Positions 8,235 through 16,297 of a stretch of 64,000 nucleotides of DNA are shown here, piece after piece. The position numbers and the translations under genes are program-made. Every line of letters begins with the position of its first letter. The stretch's first letter is position 1. Source of the stretch: DATBSL01 sp964561785 (lineage in GTDB: Bacteria > Acidobacteriota > Vicinamibacteria > Fen-336); assembly GCA_964561785.1 (NCBI GenBank), contig CAZLRF010000023.1, positions 15,650 to 79,649 of the forward strand, in the 5' to 3' direction. Under the pieces are notes generated by a model. It did not search any database and was not told the origin of the DNA. It worked only from the letters and a program-made list of their open reading frames with translations.

Positions 8235-8864
8235 TCACCGGGGCGGCTCGTCGGCAGCGTCCCAGTCATCGGGCAGGGGCTCGCTCGCGCGCGCCTCCCG
8301 CAGCGCCTTTCGCCAGGCGGCGAGCGCCTCGCAGTCGCCCGAGTACGTCCCGATGCGCTCGAAGCGGAACTCGGGGTTGGATGCGAAGCGCTCGGTCTCG
8401 AGGGGACGGTCGGTGAGGAGCGGGCGCTCCCCGCGCGCGTCCCAGGTCCGGTAGAGGTAGAAGGTCGTCCCCGACAGCTTGCCGAAGAGCTTCTTGACCG
8501 AGCACACGGGGTCGAAGCCGACTCCGCCGGAGGCCGACTGCGCCGCGCCGGACATCTGGCCCTGGATCTCGGCCACGGTGGGCGGGCCGGGCGCGGGCGA
8601 GCCCGTGCCGCGGTAGCGCCGCAGGGCCTCCGCGACCGAGAAGCGCGGGCCCTGCTCCTCCACGGAGACGGGGAAGCAGGGCACGCCCTCGCGCGCCGCG
8701 CGGTCGCACGGCTGGGAGTGGGATTCCACCACCCGCTCCACGACCCGCTCGATCGAGTCGTGGATCGGCCGGGCGCGTCGCGCCCCTTGCTCGGCGGGAG
8801 CCGCCGCCGCACCGGTCGTCACGAGCGCCAGGACGACGGCGCCCGTCCAGCGCATCGAGCGCAC
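8235..8864 (-). CDS. Secreted protein of unknown function
   Basis: A 209-residue protein with a signal peptide (about 1-22, TGAAAAPA cleavage region), five Cys including the pairs SQPCDRAAREGVPC and DPVCSVKK, and a C-terminal RIGTYSGDCEALAAW. I do not recognise a family. The mature region is mixed alpha/beta with few low-complexity stretches, which supports a real periplasmic or secreted protein. It lies 50 bases upstream of the ThuA gene on the same strand and could be cotranscribed with it. ATG codons at 8864 and 8855 are both possible starts. Confidence 0.6.
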   Translation of the reverse strand: MRSMRWTGAVVLALVTTGAAAAPAEQGARRARPIHDSIERVVERVVESHSQPCDRAAREGVPCFPVSVEEQGPRFSVAEALRRYRGTGSPAPGPPTVAEIQGQMSGAAQSASGGVGFDPVCSVKKLFGKLSGTTFYLYRTWDARGERPLLTDRPLETERFASNPEFRFERIGTYSGDCEALAAWRKALREARASEPLPDDWDAADEPPR

Positions 8865-8934
8865 GCGCGACTCCTCCCGCGTCTCTCACGCCCCCGCCGC
8901 TATCGTATCAGGCCGCGCCGGCGTCGCCGCGGCG

Positions 8935-8957
8935 TAGAATGCGGCGTTTCCGGAGGA
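8935..8957 (+). promoter_or_regulatory. -10 hexamer and strong ribosome binding site of the M20 gene
   Basis: TAGAAT at 8935-8940 is a near-consensus -10 box, although no good -35 stands 17 bases upstream. GGAGGAG at 8951-8957, ten bases before the ATG at 8968, fixes the start of the amidohydrolase gene. Confidence 0.4.
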
Positions 8958-8967
8958 GCCCGTCCCC

Positions 8968-10395
8968 ATGAGCCTGCTCGCCGCGCTGCTCTTCGCCGCT
9001 GCGCCCGCCCCGCCCCCCGCCGCCTCGAAGGCCGACGTCCGCAAGAAGCAGGCGGCCGTGGCCTCGATCGACGCGCAGCGCCCGCAGCTGCAGTCTCTCG
9101 CCGACCAGGTGTGGGCCTTCGCCGAGACCGCGCTGCGCGAGACGCGCTCGGCGGCCCTCCTCGCCGACCACGCCGAGAAGCAGGGCTTCCGGGTCGAGCG
9201 GGGTGTCGCCGGCATGCCGACCGCCTTCGTCGCGAGCTACGGAGAGGGCCGGCCCGTCATCGCCGTCCTCGGCGAGTACGACGCGCTTCCCGGCCTCTCG
9301 CAGAAGGCCGTCCCGGAGCGGGCCGTCCTCCAGGCGGGCGCCCCCGGCCACGGCTGCGGCCACAACCTGTTCGGCGCCGCCAGCCTCGGCGCCGCGATCG
9401 CGGTGAAGGAGCTGATCGCGGCCGGGAAGCTCTCGGGTACGGTCCGCTTCTACGGCACGCCGGCCGAAGAGGCGGTTGGCGGGAAGGTCTACATGGCCCG
9501 GGAGGGGCTCTTCCGCGACGTCGACGTGGCGCTCGCCTGGCACCCGGCCGACCGCACCCGGGCCGACATGCGCAGCGGCCAGGCCCTGGTCGACGTGGTC
9601 GTGGAGTGGAAGGGACGCACGGCGCACGCCGCCTTCGACCCGTGGAACGGCCGCAGCGCGGTGGACGCGCTCGAGCTGTTCACCCACGGCGTCAACCTGA
9701 TGCGCGAGCACGTGAAGCCGAGCGTCCGCATCCACTACGCGATCCAGGAGGGCGGGGACGTGCCGAACGTCGTGCCCGACCACGCGAGGCTGTGGATCTG
9801 GGCGCGCGACTTCGAGCGCAAGGGCGTCGAGGAGGTCCTCGACCGCCTGCGCGCGATGGCGCAGGGGGCGGCGCTCCTGGCCGGCGTCGAGGGGACGCTC
9901 ACCGTCCAGGCCGGCGACTACGAGGTCCTCGTCAACGAGACGGGGGCGCGGCTCCTCGACGCGAACCTGCGCTGGCTCGGGCCCATCGCCTACACGCCGG
10001 AGGAGGAGGACTTCGCGCGGGCGCTGCAGGAGGCGGCGGGCGTCGAGCCGAAGGGCATGAACGGCACGATCTGGCCGCTCGAGGGGCAGGAGCAGCAGGG
10101 CGGCTCGACCGACGTCGGGGACGTGAGCTGGAACGTGCCGACTCTGCACGTCTCGGTCGCGACCGCGCCCTTCGAGGTGCCCTGGCACGCCTGGCCGGTC
10201 GTGGCGGCGGCGGGCACGTCGATCGGCCACAAGGGGATGGTGCAGGCCGCGAAGACGCTCGCCGCGACGATGGTCGACCTCTTCGACGACCCGGCCGCCC
10301 GCGAGGCCGTACGGGCCGAGTTCGCGAAGAAGACCGAGGGCTTCGTGTACAGGCCGTTCGTCCCGGACGGCCCGCCGCCGGTGCCCAAGGAGTAA
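8968..10395 (+). CDS. M20-family amidohydrolase (AbgB-like)
   Basis: A 475-residue zinc amidohydrolase of the M20D group, closest in pattern to AbgB-type aminobenzoyl-glutamate hydrolases; the true substrate is probably an N-acyl amino acid or a folate-like amide. Metal-site motifs are visible: GEYDALPG (102-109), GHGCGHN (127-133), GTPAEEAVGGK (catalytic Glu 167/168) and a dimerisation-domain HAAFDPW. The C-terminal SIGHKGM supplies the last His ligand. A hydrophobic Ala/Pro-rich N-terminus (1-20) suggests secretion, which is unusual for AbgB. The next gene converges three bases downstream, so it is monocistronic. Confidence 0.9.
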   Translation: MSLLAALLFAAAPAPPPAASKADVRKKQAAVASIDAQRPQLQSLADQVWAFAETALRETRSAALLADHAEKQGFRVERGVAGMPTAFVASYGEGRPVIAVLGEYDALPGLSQKAVPERAVLQAGAPGHGCGHNLFGAASLGAAIAVKELIAAGKLSGTVRFYGTPAEEAVGGKVYMAREGLFRDVDVALAWHPADRTRADMRSGQALVDVVVEWKGRTAHAAFDPWNGRSAVDALELFTHGVNLMREHVKPSVRIHYAIQEGGDVPNVVPDHARLWIWARDFERKGVEEVLDRLRAMAQGAALLAGVEGTLTVQAGDYEVLVNETGARLLDANLRWLGPIAYTPEEEDFARALQEAAGVEPKGMNGTIWPLEGQEQQGGSTDVGDVSWNVPTLHVSVATAPFEVPWHAWPVVAAAGTSIGHKGMVQAAKTLAATMVDLFDDPAAREAVRAEFAKKTEGFVYRPFVPDGPPPVPKE

Positions 10396-10398
10396 GCG

Positions 10399-13300
10399 TC
10401 ACTCGAGCCGCAGCGTCGTCGTCTCCCAGGGCAGAAGGCGCGTCCGCGGCCTGTGGCCGGCCCGCACGTCCTGCGCCTGGTCCGACGCGTTCAGGACGCG
10501 CGCGAGGAGCGCGCGTCCCTCGCCCGCCGGGCGCAGCGAGAGAACCTGCACTCCCGCGCCGGCCTCGAGCGGGAGGGAGGCCCCTCTCGGACGCCGACCC
10601 GCCGGGAAGACGAGGAGCGGCTGCTCGAGGTCGCGGCTCAGGGCCGTGAGACCTCCGGGCGGTTCGACTCCGTGCGGCCGGAGCGCGAAGCGGAACCGCA
10701 GGAGACCCTCCTGGTCGGCCTTGTAGTTCGTGTGCCAGTAGTTGTCGAGGAGGTACGCGTGGACGATCGTGCCCGCGTAGGCCTCCGTCCTCCAGTGCCG
10801 GATCCCGGCCGGGTTGGGCCTCTCGTCGACGAGGCTCCCCAGCTCGACGAGCGGGCTGTCGAGGACGCCCAGGCTGACGCCGCCGTGCGGGCCGGCCGCG
10901 TCGAGCGCCGAGTGCACGCCCACGAAGTCCCGGCACGAGCCGGGCAGTGCGTCCCGGGCCGGGTCCATCAGGTTCCATCCCTGGTCGACGCGCAGCCGGC
11001 CGTCCTCGACCGCGAGGTCGAACGTCAGGTGGGCGCTCTCCTTCGCGCGCACCTTGAGCTTGTCGAGGAGGACCTCGATCTCCACGCGGTCGGAGCCGGC
11101 CACGAGGCGGTAGCGCGCGAGGAGGGACCGCGCTCCCGGCGCCGGTCCCTCGACCCGGAGCACGGCGACGAGCGGGCCGCTCTCCTCGACCGCGATCACG
11201 ACCGGGCCGGCGTCCTGCGCCGCGGCGGGGTCCTGGCCCGGCACGTAGCGGTAGCGGGCGAGGCCCTGGGGGCCAGCCCGGTCCACCCCCCGCGCGCGGT
11301 CGAGGAGCCTCCGGATCGCGCCCGTGCGGGGGTCGAGCTCGACGCGCAGGGCCGCGTTCTCGAGGACGTTGCCTTCGGCGGTCGCTCGGTCCATCGGCGG
11401 ATGCGGGCGGCCGGGTCCGAGGCGCAACCCGAGTGTGCCGAGCGGCGGCACCGAGGCGACGGCCACGGCCAGGGAGCCGTCGCGCAGGCGCTGGCTCGGC
11501 AGGGTCGGTCCGCCCCCGACGCTCGCGCGGTCGCCCGAGCGCGAGGCGTCGGCGGTCAGCACGACGAGGCCGTCCCTCGGCACCGCCAGCGTGTTCACGA
11601 CGGGGACCTCTCCCGGACGGTCCGGCGTCGTCCCGGCCCGTCCGATCGCCTCGTCGAGGAGGGCCCTCGAGCCGCGGTCGGCCTCGATCGCGAAGGCCCG
11701 CTTGTGCTCCCACTGGGCGACGACGTCGGGGCGGTCCGGCTCGGAGATGCTGGCGGCCGCGCCCCAGGTGTGCTCGTGCCACATGAGGAGCGAGGTCCAC
11801 GCCGCCTCCGCCCGCTCCCGCGGGAACGCCGCGGGGTCGGTCATCGCCCACAGCGCCTCGGCCTGCACCAGCCTCCGCGCCGCGGCGCGGGCCAAGGCCT
11901 CTTCTCCCGCGCTCGAGATCGCCCCGTCCTCCCAGTAGGGCGTGAGGTCGCCCCGCTTCTCCGGCAGGGACGCGCCGTACCGGCGCTCGAACTCACCGAA
12001 CAGGCCCTCCACGGAGTCGATCGCGAGGCGGGGCGTCTCGTACCTCTCGTTCCAGCTCGCCACGAACGGAGGGAGGTTCGGGTCCACGGGCCCGTTGTCG
12101 CCGCCCACGGTGTAGCGCACCTGGACCATCTCGTACGGGTAGCCGCGCCCGGTGAGCTCGCGGGCGTAGTCGAGGATCCCTCGCGTCGCCGCGTCGGTCA
12201 CGCGTCCCACGTACGCGCCGTGGAACCACGAGTAGCCGCGGCCGGCGACCCACACCAGCAGGCGGTCGCGGCCCGAGGGCGAGAGCCACCAGAACGGCCG
12301 GTCGCCGTGCTCGGCGAGCGTGGCCCCGATGCGGTCGCCCCCGTCCGGCTTCAGGTTCGGCATGTAGTTCGGCCCGCTCGAGAAGTAGCGCACGCCGGCC
12401 TGGGCGAGGGCCGCGACCGTGGGCCACGCGAGGCCGGGGATGTCGGTGTGCATCGCGACCGGCGCCACCGCGATGCCGTAGAGCCTCTTCAGCCGGCGCG
12501 CCGCGTCCGTCCAGCGCGCGAGCTCCTCGGGGTGGCTGATCCCGGTGAGGACGTTCGTCAGGTTCGCGGGCAGCTCGACGTCGCCGCGCTCCACCGCCTC
12601 CGCGAAGTCGCGCCGCTCGGCCTCGCTCGCCTGCTCGAGGAAGCTCACCACCGCCCACAGCCCCTCGGCCTGCCAGCGGAAGCGCGCCTCGGGCGGCAGG
12701 CCCTTCGTCTCCCGCGCGAGGGCGATCGCATCCCGGAGGTTCTTCCACTGCTTGCGCTCCACCTCGGGCTGCGGGTCCGAGTAGCCGATGTCGACGTGCG
12801 AGTGCGGGATCAGGTGGAGGGTGCGCCTCGCAACTGGCCCGAGCGCCACGGCCTGTCGCAGAACCGTGCGCCCGTCCGACTCGATCGCCACGTCGACGGA
12901 GCCCGTCACGCCCCCGGGCACGGCGATCGGGATCCGCGTGTGCCCGGTCGCGAGCTCGCCGTGGTGGACCTCCCGGCCCGCCGCGACGACCCTCACCGGC
13001 ACGGGCGGACCGAGGTGGCTCACGTCGGCCGTGAGGAGGCGCCGGCCGCCCACGAGCACGGCCTCCTCGGCCGCGACCGTCGCCCACTGCGTCACCCGCT
13101 CCTCGAAGACGAGCACGTAGTCCTGGCTCCCCGCGGCCTCGGGCACGATCCGGAAGCGGGGCGGGCCGTCGCCGAGCAGGCGGCGGGGCAGCGTCAGCGC
13201 CATGAACCCGAAGCGCTCCTCGAAGCTGCCGATGCGGGTGGTCAGCATCTCGAGCCGGCCGCCGCCCGGGCCGTCGACGGTGAAGGCGCGACGCTCCGTT

Positions 13301-13647
13301 CCGCCCGCGGTGTCGAACACGACGACCGAGCGGCCGTCCACCTGCAGGTCGAAACGGTGCGACGACGTCCCGCTGTCGAGGCCGACGTGCCAGACGTACG
13401 TGACGCGGTCGCCCGGTCCGGGCGGCTCGCCCTCCCACTCGATCGCCCACGTCGGGTCGATCGCCCGGCAGAGGAGCGAGACCGCGAAGCCTGGGTAGCC
13501 CCACCGGTAGGAGAGCTTGCGGCCCTCCACGCTGCGGGAGAAGCCCTGCTTCCAGCCCGGGGGGAACACCGCGGAGGGGTCGGCCGCGGCCGCCGTCGCG
13601 AGAAGGACCACCGACAGGCCGCCCGCCACGACCGCTCGCGCCCTCAC
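10399..13647 (-). CDS. Secreted GH38 alpha-mannosidase-like glycoside hydrolase
   Basis: A 1082-residue protein that hydrolyses alpha-mannosides or related glycans if the family assignment holds. After a signal peptide (VVAGGLSVVLLATAAAA) and an N-terminal beta-sandwich of about 300 residues comes the GH38 core. It opens with HLIPHSHVDIGY (His/Asp zinc ligands), has MHTDIPGLAW in the position of the catalytic Asp, and MWHEHTWG near the domain end. Large beta-sandwich domains follow to the C-terminus, as in class II alpha-mannosidases. The GTG at 13647 is chosen because it starts the signal peptide; the frame is open further upstream but there overlaps the divergent YdcF gene. The 120 bases to that gene hold no clear promoter. 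Confidence 0.88.
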   Translation of the reverse strand: MRARAVVAGGLSVVLLATAAAADPSAVFPPGWKQGFSRSVEGRKLSYRWGYPGFAVSLLCRAIDPTWAIEWEGEPPGPGDRVTYVWHVGLDSGTSSHRFDLQVDGRSVVVFDTAGGTERRAFTVDGPGGGRLEMLTTRIGSFEERFGFMALTLPRRLLGDGPPRFRIVPEAAGSQDYVLVFEERVTQWATVAAEEAVLVGGRRLLTADVSHLGPPVPVRVVAAGREVHHGELATGHTRIPIAVPGGVTGSVDVAIESDGRTVLRQAVALGPVARRTLHLIPHSHVDIGYSDPQPEVERKQWKNLRDAIALARETKGLPPEARFRWQAEGLWAVVSFLEQASEAERRDFAEAVERGDVELPANLTNVLTGISHPEELARWTDAARRLKRLYGIAVAPVAMHTDIPGLAWPTVAALAQAGVRYFSSGPNYMPNLKPDGGDRIGATLAEHGDRPFWWLSPSGRDRLLVWVAGRGYSWFHGAYVGRVTDAATRGILDYARELTGRGYPYEMVQVRYTVGGDNGPVDPNLPPFVASWNERYETPRLAIDSVEGLFGEFERRYGASLPEKRGDLTPYWEDGAISSAGEEALARAAARRLVQAEALWAMTDPAAFPRERAEAAWTSLLMWHEHTWGAAASISEPDRPDVVAQWEHKRAFAIEADRGSRALLDEAIGRAGTTPDRPGEVPVVNTLAVPRDGLVVLTADASRSGDRASVGGGPTLPSQRLRDGSLAVAVASVPPLGTLGLRLGPGRPHPPMDRATAEGNVLENAALRVELDPRTGAIRRLLDRARGVDRAGPQGLARYRYVPGQDPAAAQDAGPVVIAVEESGPLVAVLRVEGPAPGARSLLARYRLVAGSDRVEIEVLLDKLKVRAKESAHLTFDLAVEDGRLRVDQGWNLMDPARDALPGSCRDFVGVHSALDAAGPHGGVSLGVLDSPLVELGSLVDERPNPAGIRHWRTEAYAGTIVHAYLLDNYWHTNYKADQEGLLRFRFALRPHGVEPPGGLTALSRDLEQPLLVFPAGRRPRGASLPLEAGAGVQVLSLRPAGEGRALLARVLNASDQAQDVRAGHRPRTRLLPWETTTLRLE

Positions 13648-13767
13648 GGCCCGCTCCGTGTTCCCGCCGCCTCCACGATCGCCGGTCCGTCGATCCTGCG
13701 TGCCATGGGCCGAGCATACCCCCGGGGTCGGCTTGCCGCGCCGCCCGGCCTTCGCCAAGATCTCGGG

Positions 13768-14412
13768 GTGAGCGTCGAGCGCTGGGCGCGCCTCGTCTGG
13801 GACTACCACCACGTCGGCCACGCCCTCGCGAAGGCCGACGTGATCCTCGCCCTCGGCAGCCACGACACGCGGGTGGCCGAGCGCGCGGCCGACGTGTTCC
13901 TCGAGGGGTGGGCGCCGCTTCTCGTCTGCTCCGGCCACCTCGGGGCGCTCACGAGCGGGTCGTGGACGCGCTCGGAGGCGGAGGTCTTCGCCGAGGTCGC
14001 CGCCGCCCGCGGCGTCCCCCGGGAGAGCATCCTGCTCGAGGCCCGCTCGACGAACACCGGCGAGAACGTCGACTTCAGCCGACGGCTCCTCCTCGAGCGG
14101 GGGATCCGCCCCCGCCGGGCGATCGCCGTCCAGAAGCCCTACATGGAGCGGCGGACCCTCGCCACGTTCGAGGCCCGCTGGCCGGAGCTCGAGGTCCGCG
14201 TGACCTCGCCGCAGGTCGCATTCGACGACTACGCGCAGGGCGGGATCCGCCGCGACGACGTCATCCACATCATGGTGGGTGACCTGCAGCGTCTCGTCGT
14301 CTACGGGCGGAAGGGATGGTCCGCCCCGCAGCGGATCCCGCTCGACGTCCAGGAGGCGTACGAGGGCCTCGTGGCCGCCGGGTACACCCGGCGCCTCCTG
14401 AGGGAGGAGTGA
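13768..14412 (+). CDS. YdcF/ElyC-family protein (DUF218)
   Basis: A 214-residue cytoplasmic protein of the DUF218/YdcF family. The diagnostic run is visible: ADVILALGSHDTRVAERAA, LLVCSGHLG, TRSEAEVFAEVA, ILLEARSTNTGEN, and a late basic AIAVQKPYMERRTLATF. E. coli YdcF binds S-adenosylmethionine in vitro; its role is not settled. There is no membrane anchor, unlike ElyC/SanA. The GTG at 13768 is preferred over the ATG at 13705 because family members begin just before the WDYHH segment. Downstream lie a promoter and a terminator for separate transcription. Confidence 0.85.
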   Translation: MSVERWARLVWDYHHVGHALAKADVILALGSHDTRVAERAADVFLEGWAPLLVCSGHLGALTSGSWTRSEAEVFAEVAAARGVPRESILLEARSTNTGENVDFSRRLLLERGIRPRRAIAVQKPYMERRTLATFEARWPELEVRVTSPQVAFDDYAQGGIRRDDVIHIMVGDLQRLVVYGRKGWSAPQRIPLDVQEAYEGLVAAGYTRRLLREE

Positions 14413-14427
14413 GGCTGCACATTGCGC

Positions 14428-14456
14428 TTGCGGGGTCGGGGACCCGGGCCTAGATT
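14428..14456 (+). promoter_or_regulatory. Promoter of the leader RNA upstream of the subtilase
   Basis: TTGCGG (14428-14433), a 17-base spacer and TAGATT (14451-14456) form a good sigma-70-type promoter directly behind the YdcF stop codon. Predicted transcription starts near 14463. Confidence 0.5.
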
Positions 14457-14462
14457 GGGGGT

Positions 14463-14670
14463 AGACGGGAGGGACGGAAGGGCAGCCGGTGGCTCTCCAT
14501 CCCGAACGCCCACGGGCCGACCGGCGAGGCGAGACAGCCCCTCGACCGGCATCCCGGACACGCGCCCCGACGGGGAAGCGGCCGGGCCGCCCGCGGTGCC
14601 GCGCCGCTGGCACGGCATGACGCGTCGGACACCGGCACGGGCGCGGACGGTGGTCCGCGCCCGTTCTTTT
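14463..14670 (+). ncRNA. Candidate structured leader or small RNA (about 208 nt)
   Basis: The stretch between a promoter and an intrinsic terminator has no reading frame. It can fold into a compact domain: 14485-14491 (GCCGGTG) is perfectly complementary to 14630-14636 (CACCGGC), which ends exactly where the terminator stem begins. Inside are further hairpins, including CCGGCGAGG with CCTCGACCGG and GTGCC with GGCAC. It may be an attenuator or riboswitch-like leader of the subtilase operon, or a free small RNA in the 6S size range. It matches no RNA family I know by sequence. Confidence 0.4.
14637..14670 (+). terminator. Intrinsic terminator just before the subtilase
   Basis: A perfect 12-bp stem (14637-14648 with 14653-14664), a GGTG loop and the tract TCTTTT at 14665-14670. 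It sits only 14 bases before the GTG start of the subtilase, with the ribosome binding site GGGAGA (14675-14680) between, which is the arrangement expected for transcription attenuation. Confidence 0.7.
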
Positions 14671-14684
14671 GTGCGGGAGACGAC

Positions 14685-15902
14685 GTGTCCGCCTACCTGA
14701 TGCAGGAGCTGCGCTCGCGGGGCACCGCCCGGGCGATCGTCGTGCTGCGCGCCGCGACCGGGACGGGAGCGTCGGCCTCTCTCCGGGAGGGTCGCGAGCT
14801 CCTCCGCCATTTCTCCCGCGTGCCGGTGAGTCGAGCGGGCGCCCTCGCGGCGAGCCTCGGGGCCCCGGCCCGGGCGTGCACCTTCTTCCCCCACCTCGGG
14901 GTCCTGCTCGGCACCGTGGACCGCGACGGCCTCGCCGCCCTGCGCGCCGACCCGCGGGTCGTGGCCGTCGCCGGCGCGCCGGCCCTCAGCCCCATCCGCC
15001 CTCGCCGCGTCGAAGCGGCGCGCCTTGTGGCCTCTCGCACGTGGGGGATCGAGCGGCTTCGCGTTCCCGCGCTGTGGGACCAGGGGCTGAGCGGCGCGGG
15101 CGTCCTCGTCGCCCACCTCGACACCGGCGTCGACGCGAGGCACCCGGCCCTCGCGGGGGCGGTCGCCCACTTCGCGGAGTTCGACTTCATGGGCCGGGAG
15201 CGAACGCCCGCCCCGAGGCCGCGCGACAGCGACGACCACGGCACCCACACCGCGGCCACGATCGCCGGCCGTCCCGTGAAGGGCCGCCACGTGGGTGTCG
15301 CGCCGGGGGCCCGCCTCGCGAGCGCCATGGTCATCGAGGGGGGCGACGCGGTCGCCCGCGTGCTCGGGGGGATGGACTGGTCGCTGGGCCTGGGCGCGCG
15401 GGTGATGAGCCTCTCGCTCGGGTTCCGGGGCTGGTGGCCCGACTTCCTCGCCGTCACCCGCATCCTCAGGCGCAAAGGCGTCCTGCCGGTGTTCGCCGTG
15501 GGCAACGAGTACGCGGGGCAGAGCCGCTCGCCGGGGAACTACCCCGAGGCGCTGTCCGTCGGGGCGTGCGACGCGAGAGGGCGCGTGGCCGCCTTCTCCT
15601 CGAGCGAGCGCTTCTCGAGGAGGCGCGACCCCGTCGTGCCGGACCTGGTGGCCCCCGGCGTCGGCGTCGTCTCCGCGAAGCCCGGGGGCGGCTGGCAGTC
15701 GATGGACGGCTCGTCGATGGCGACCCCGCACGTGGCCGGCCTCGCCGCGCTCCTCCTCGAGGCGCGGCCGAAAGCGACCGTCGCGCGGCTCGAGCGGGCG
15801 ATCCTCGGCTCCTGCGCGCGGCCCCCGGGCATGAGCGAGGAGAGGGGCGGCCGGGGGATCCCGGACGCGCGGGCGGCCCTCGAGCGGCTTCTCGGCCGCT
15901 GA
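14685..15902 (+). CDS. Subtilisin-like serine protease (S8)
   Basis: A 405-residue subtilase. The catalytic triad is complete: Asp146 in AHLDTGVD, His185 in DDHGTHTA and Ser344 in GSSMATPHVAG, with the oxyanion Asn274 in AVGNEYAG. There is no evident signal peptide, so it may act inside the cell. Residues 13-104 form an I9-like N-terminal domain (ARAIVVLRAAT ... FFPHLGVLLG ... LRADPRVVAVAGAP) of the kind that chaperones and inhibits the protease until removed. The start is a GTG behind GGGAGA. An intrinsic terminator lies directly upstream. The next gene encodes a free relative of the N-terminal domain. Confidence 0.9.
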   Translation: MSAYLMQELRSRGTARAIVVLRAATGTGASASLREGRELLRHFSRVPVSRAGALAASLGAPARACTFFPHLGVLLGTVDRDGLAALRADPRVVAVAGAPALSPIRPRRVEAARLVASRTWGIERLRVPALWDQGLSGAGVLVAHLDTGVDARHPALAGAVAHFAEFDFMGRERTPAPRPRDSDDHGTHTAATIAGRPVKGRHVGVAPGARLASAMVIEGGDAVARVLGGMDWSLGLGARVMSLSLGFRGWWPDFLAVTRILRRKGVLPVFAVGNEYAGQSRSPGNYPEALSVGACDARGRVAAFSSSERFSRRRDPVVPDLVAPGVGVVSAKPGGGWQSMDGSSMATPHVAGLAALLLEARPKATVARLERAILGSCARPPGMSEERGGRGIPDARAALERLLGR

Positions 15903-15908
15903 GGGCCC

Positions 15909-15937
15909 TTGTCCGCGGGCCGGGCCGGGCGTAGTCT
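15909..15937 (+). promoter_or_regulatory. Promoter for the I9-like gene
   Basis: TTGTCC (15909-15914), 17 bases, TAGTCT (15932-15937). Transcription would begin about nine bases before the ATG at 15953, so the small inhibitor-like gene and those after it can be expressed independently of the attenuated subtilase message. Confidence 0.4.
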
Positions 15938-15952
15938 GCTTCCACGAGAGCC

Positions 15953-16297
15953 ATGGCCATCCGCCGCACGAGCACGAAGGTCGACCCGGAGCTGCGGCGG
16001 CAGCTCGGCCGGTCGGCCACGGCCGCCGGGGGGGGCGAGCCCGTGGAGGCCGTTCTCCGTCTCCGCCCGGCCACTCGCTCCTCGGGCGGCGCGGCGCGGC
16101 AAGGGGTCCGCGACCTGGCGGAGGGGGTGGTGGGCCGCGCGGCGACCGAGCTCGGGGAGGCGCCCGGCGCCTGGGCCGTGAACGTCTTCCCGAACCTCGG
16201 CTACTTCGTGCTCTGCGGGAGCCCTCGTCTCGTCGAGCGGGTCCTCGAGCAGCCGGAGGTCGCCTCGGCCAGCGCCAACCGCCGGAGCCAGCCGTGA
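15953..16297 (+). CDS. Small protein resembling a free subtilase propeptide (I9-like)
   Basis: A 114-residue protein that aligns by eye with the N-terminal domain of the neighbouring subtilase: EAVLRLRPAT against AIVVLRAAT, VFPNLGYFVL against FFPHLGVLLG, and VLEQPEVASASAN against LRADPRVVAVAGA. That order (strand, helix, strand, helix, DP.V..V strand) is the I9 propeptide/inhibitor fold. It has no signal peptide and a basic, Gly-rich N-terminus. It probably binds the subtilase active site as an inhibitor or folding helper (inference). Its stop overlaps the next start as GTGA, so translation is coupled to the SGNH hydrolase. Confidence 0.7.
   Translation: MAIRRTSTKVDPELRRQLGRSATAAGGGEPVEAVLRLRPATRSSGGAARQGVRDLAEGVVGRAATELGEAPGAWAVNVFPNLGYFVLCGSPRLVERVLEQPEVASASANRRSQP

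Noticed and set aside
13648..14613. N-terminal extension of the GH38 frame across the divergent YdcF gene
   Set aside because: The signal peptide at GTG 13647 gives a natural start, and the opposite strand here encodes a recognisable YdcF protein.
14463..14670. Identification of the leader RNA as 6S RNA, SRP RNA or a cobalamin/c-di-GMP riboswitch
   Set aside because: Size and position would allow it, but I cannot find the conserved sequence blocks of any of these classes, so no family is claimed.
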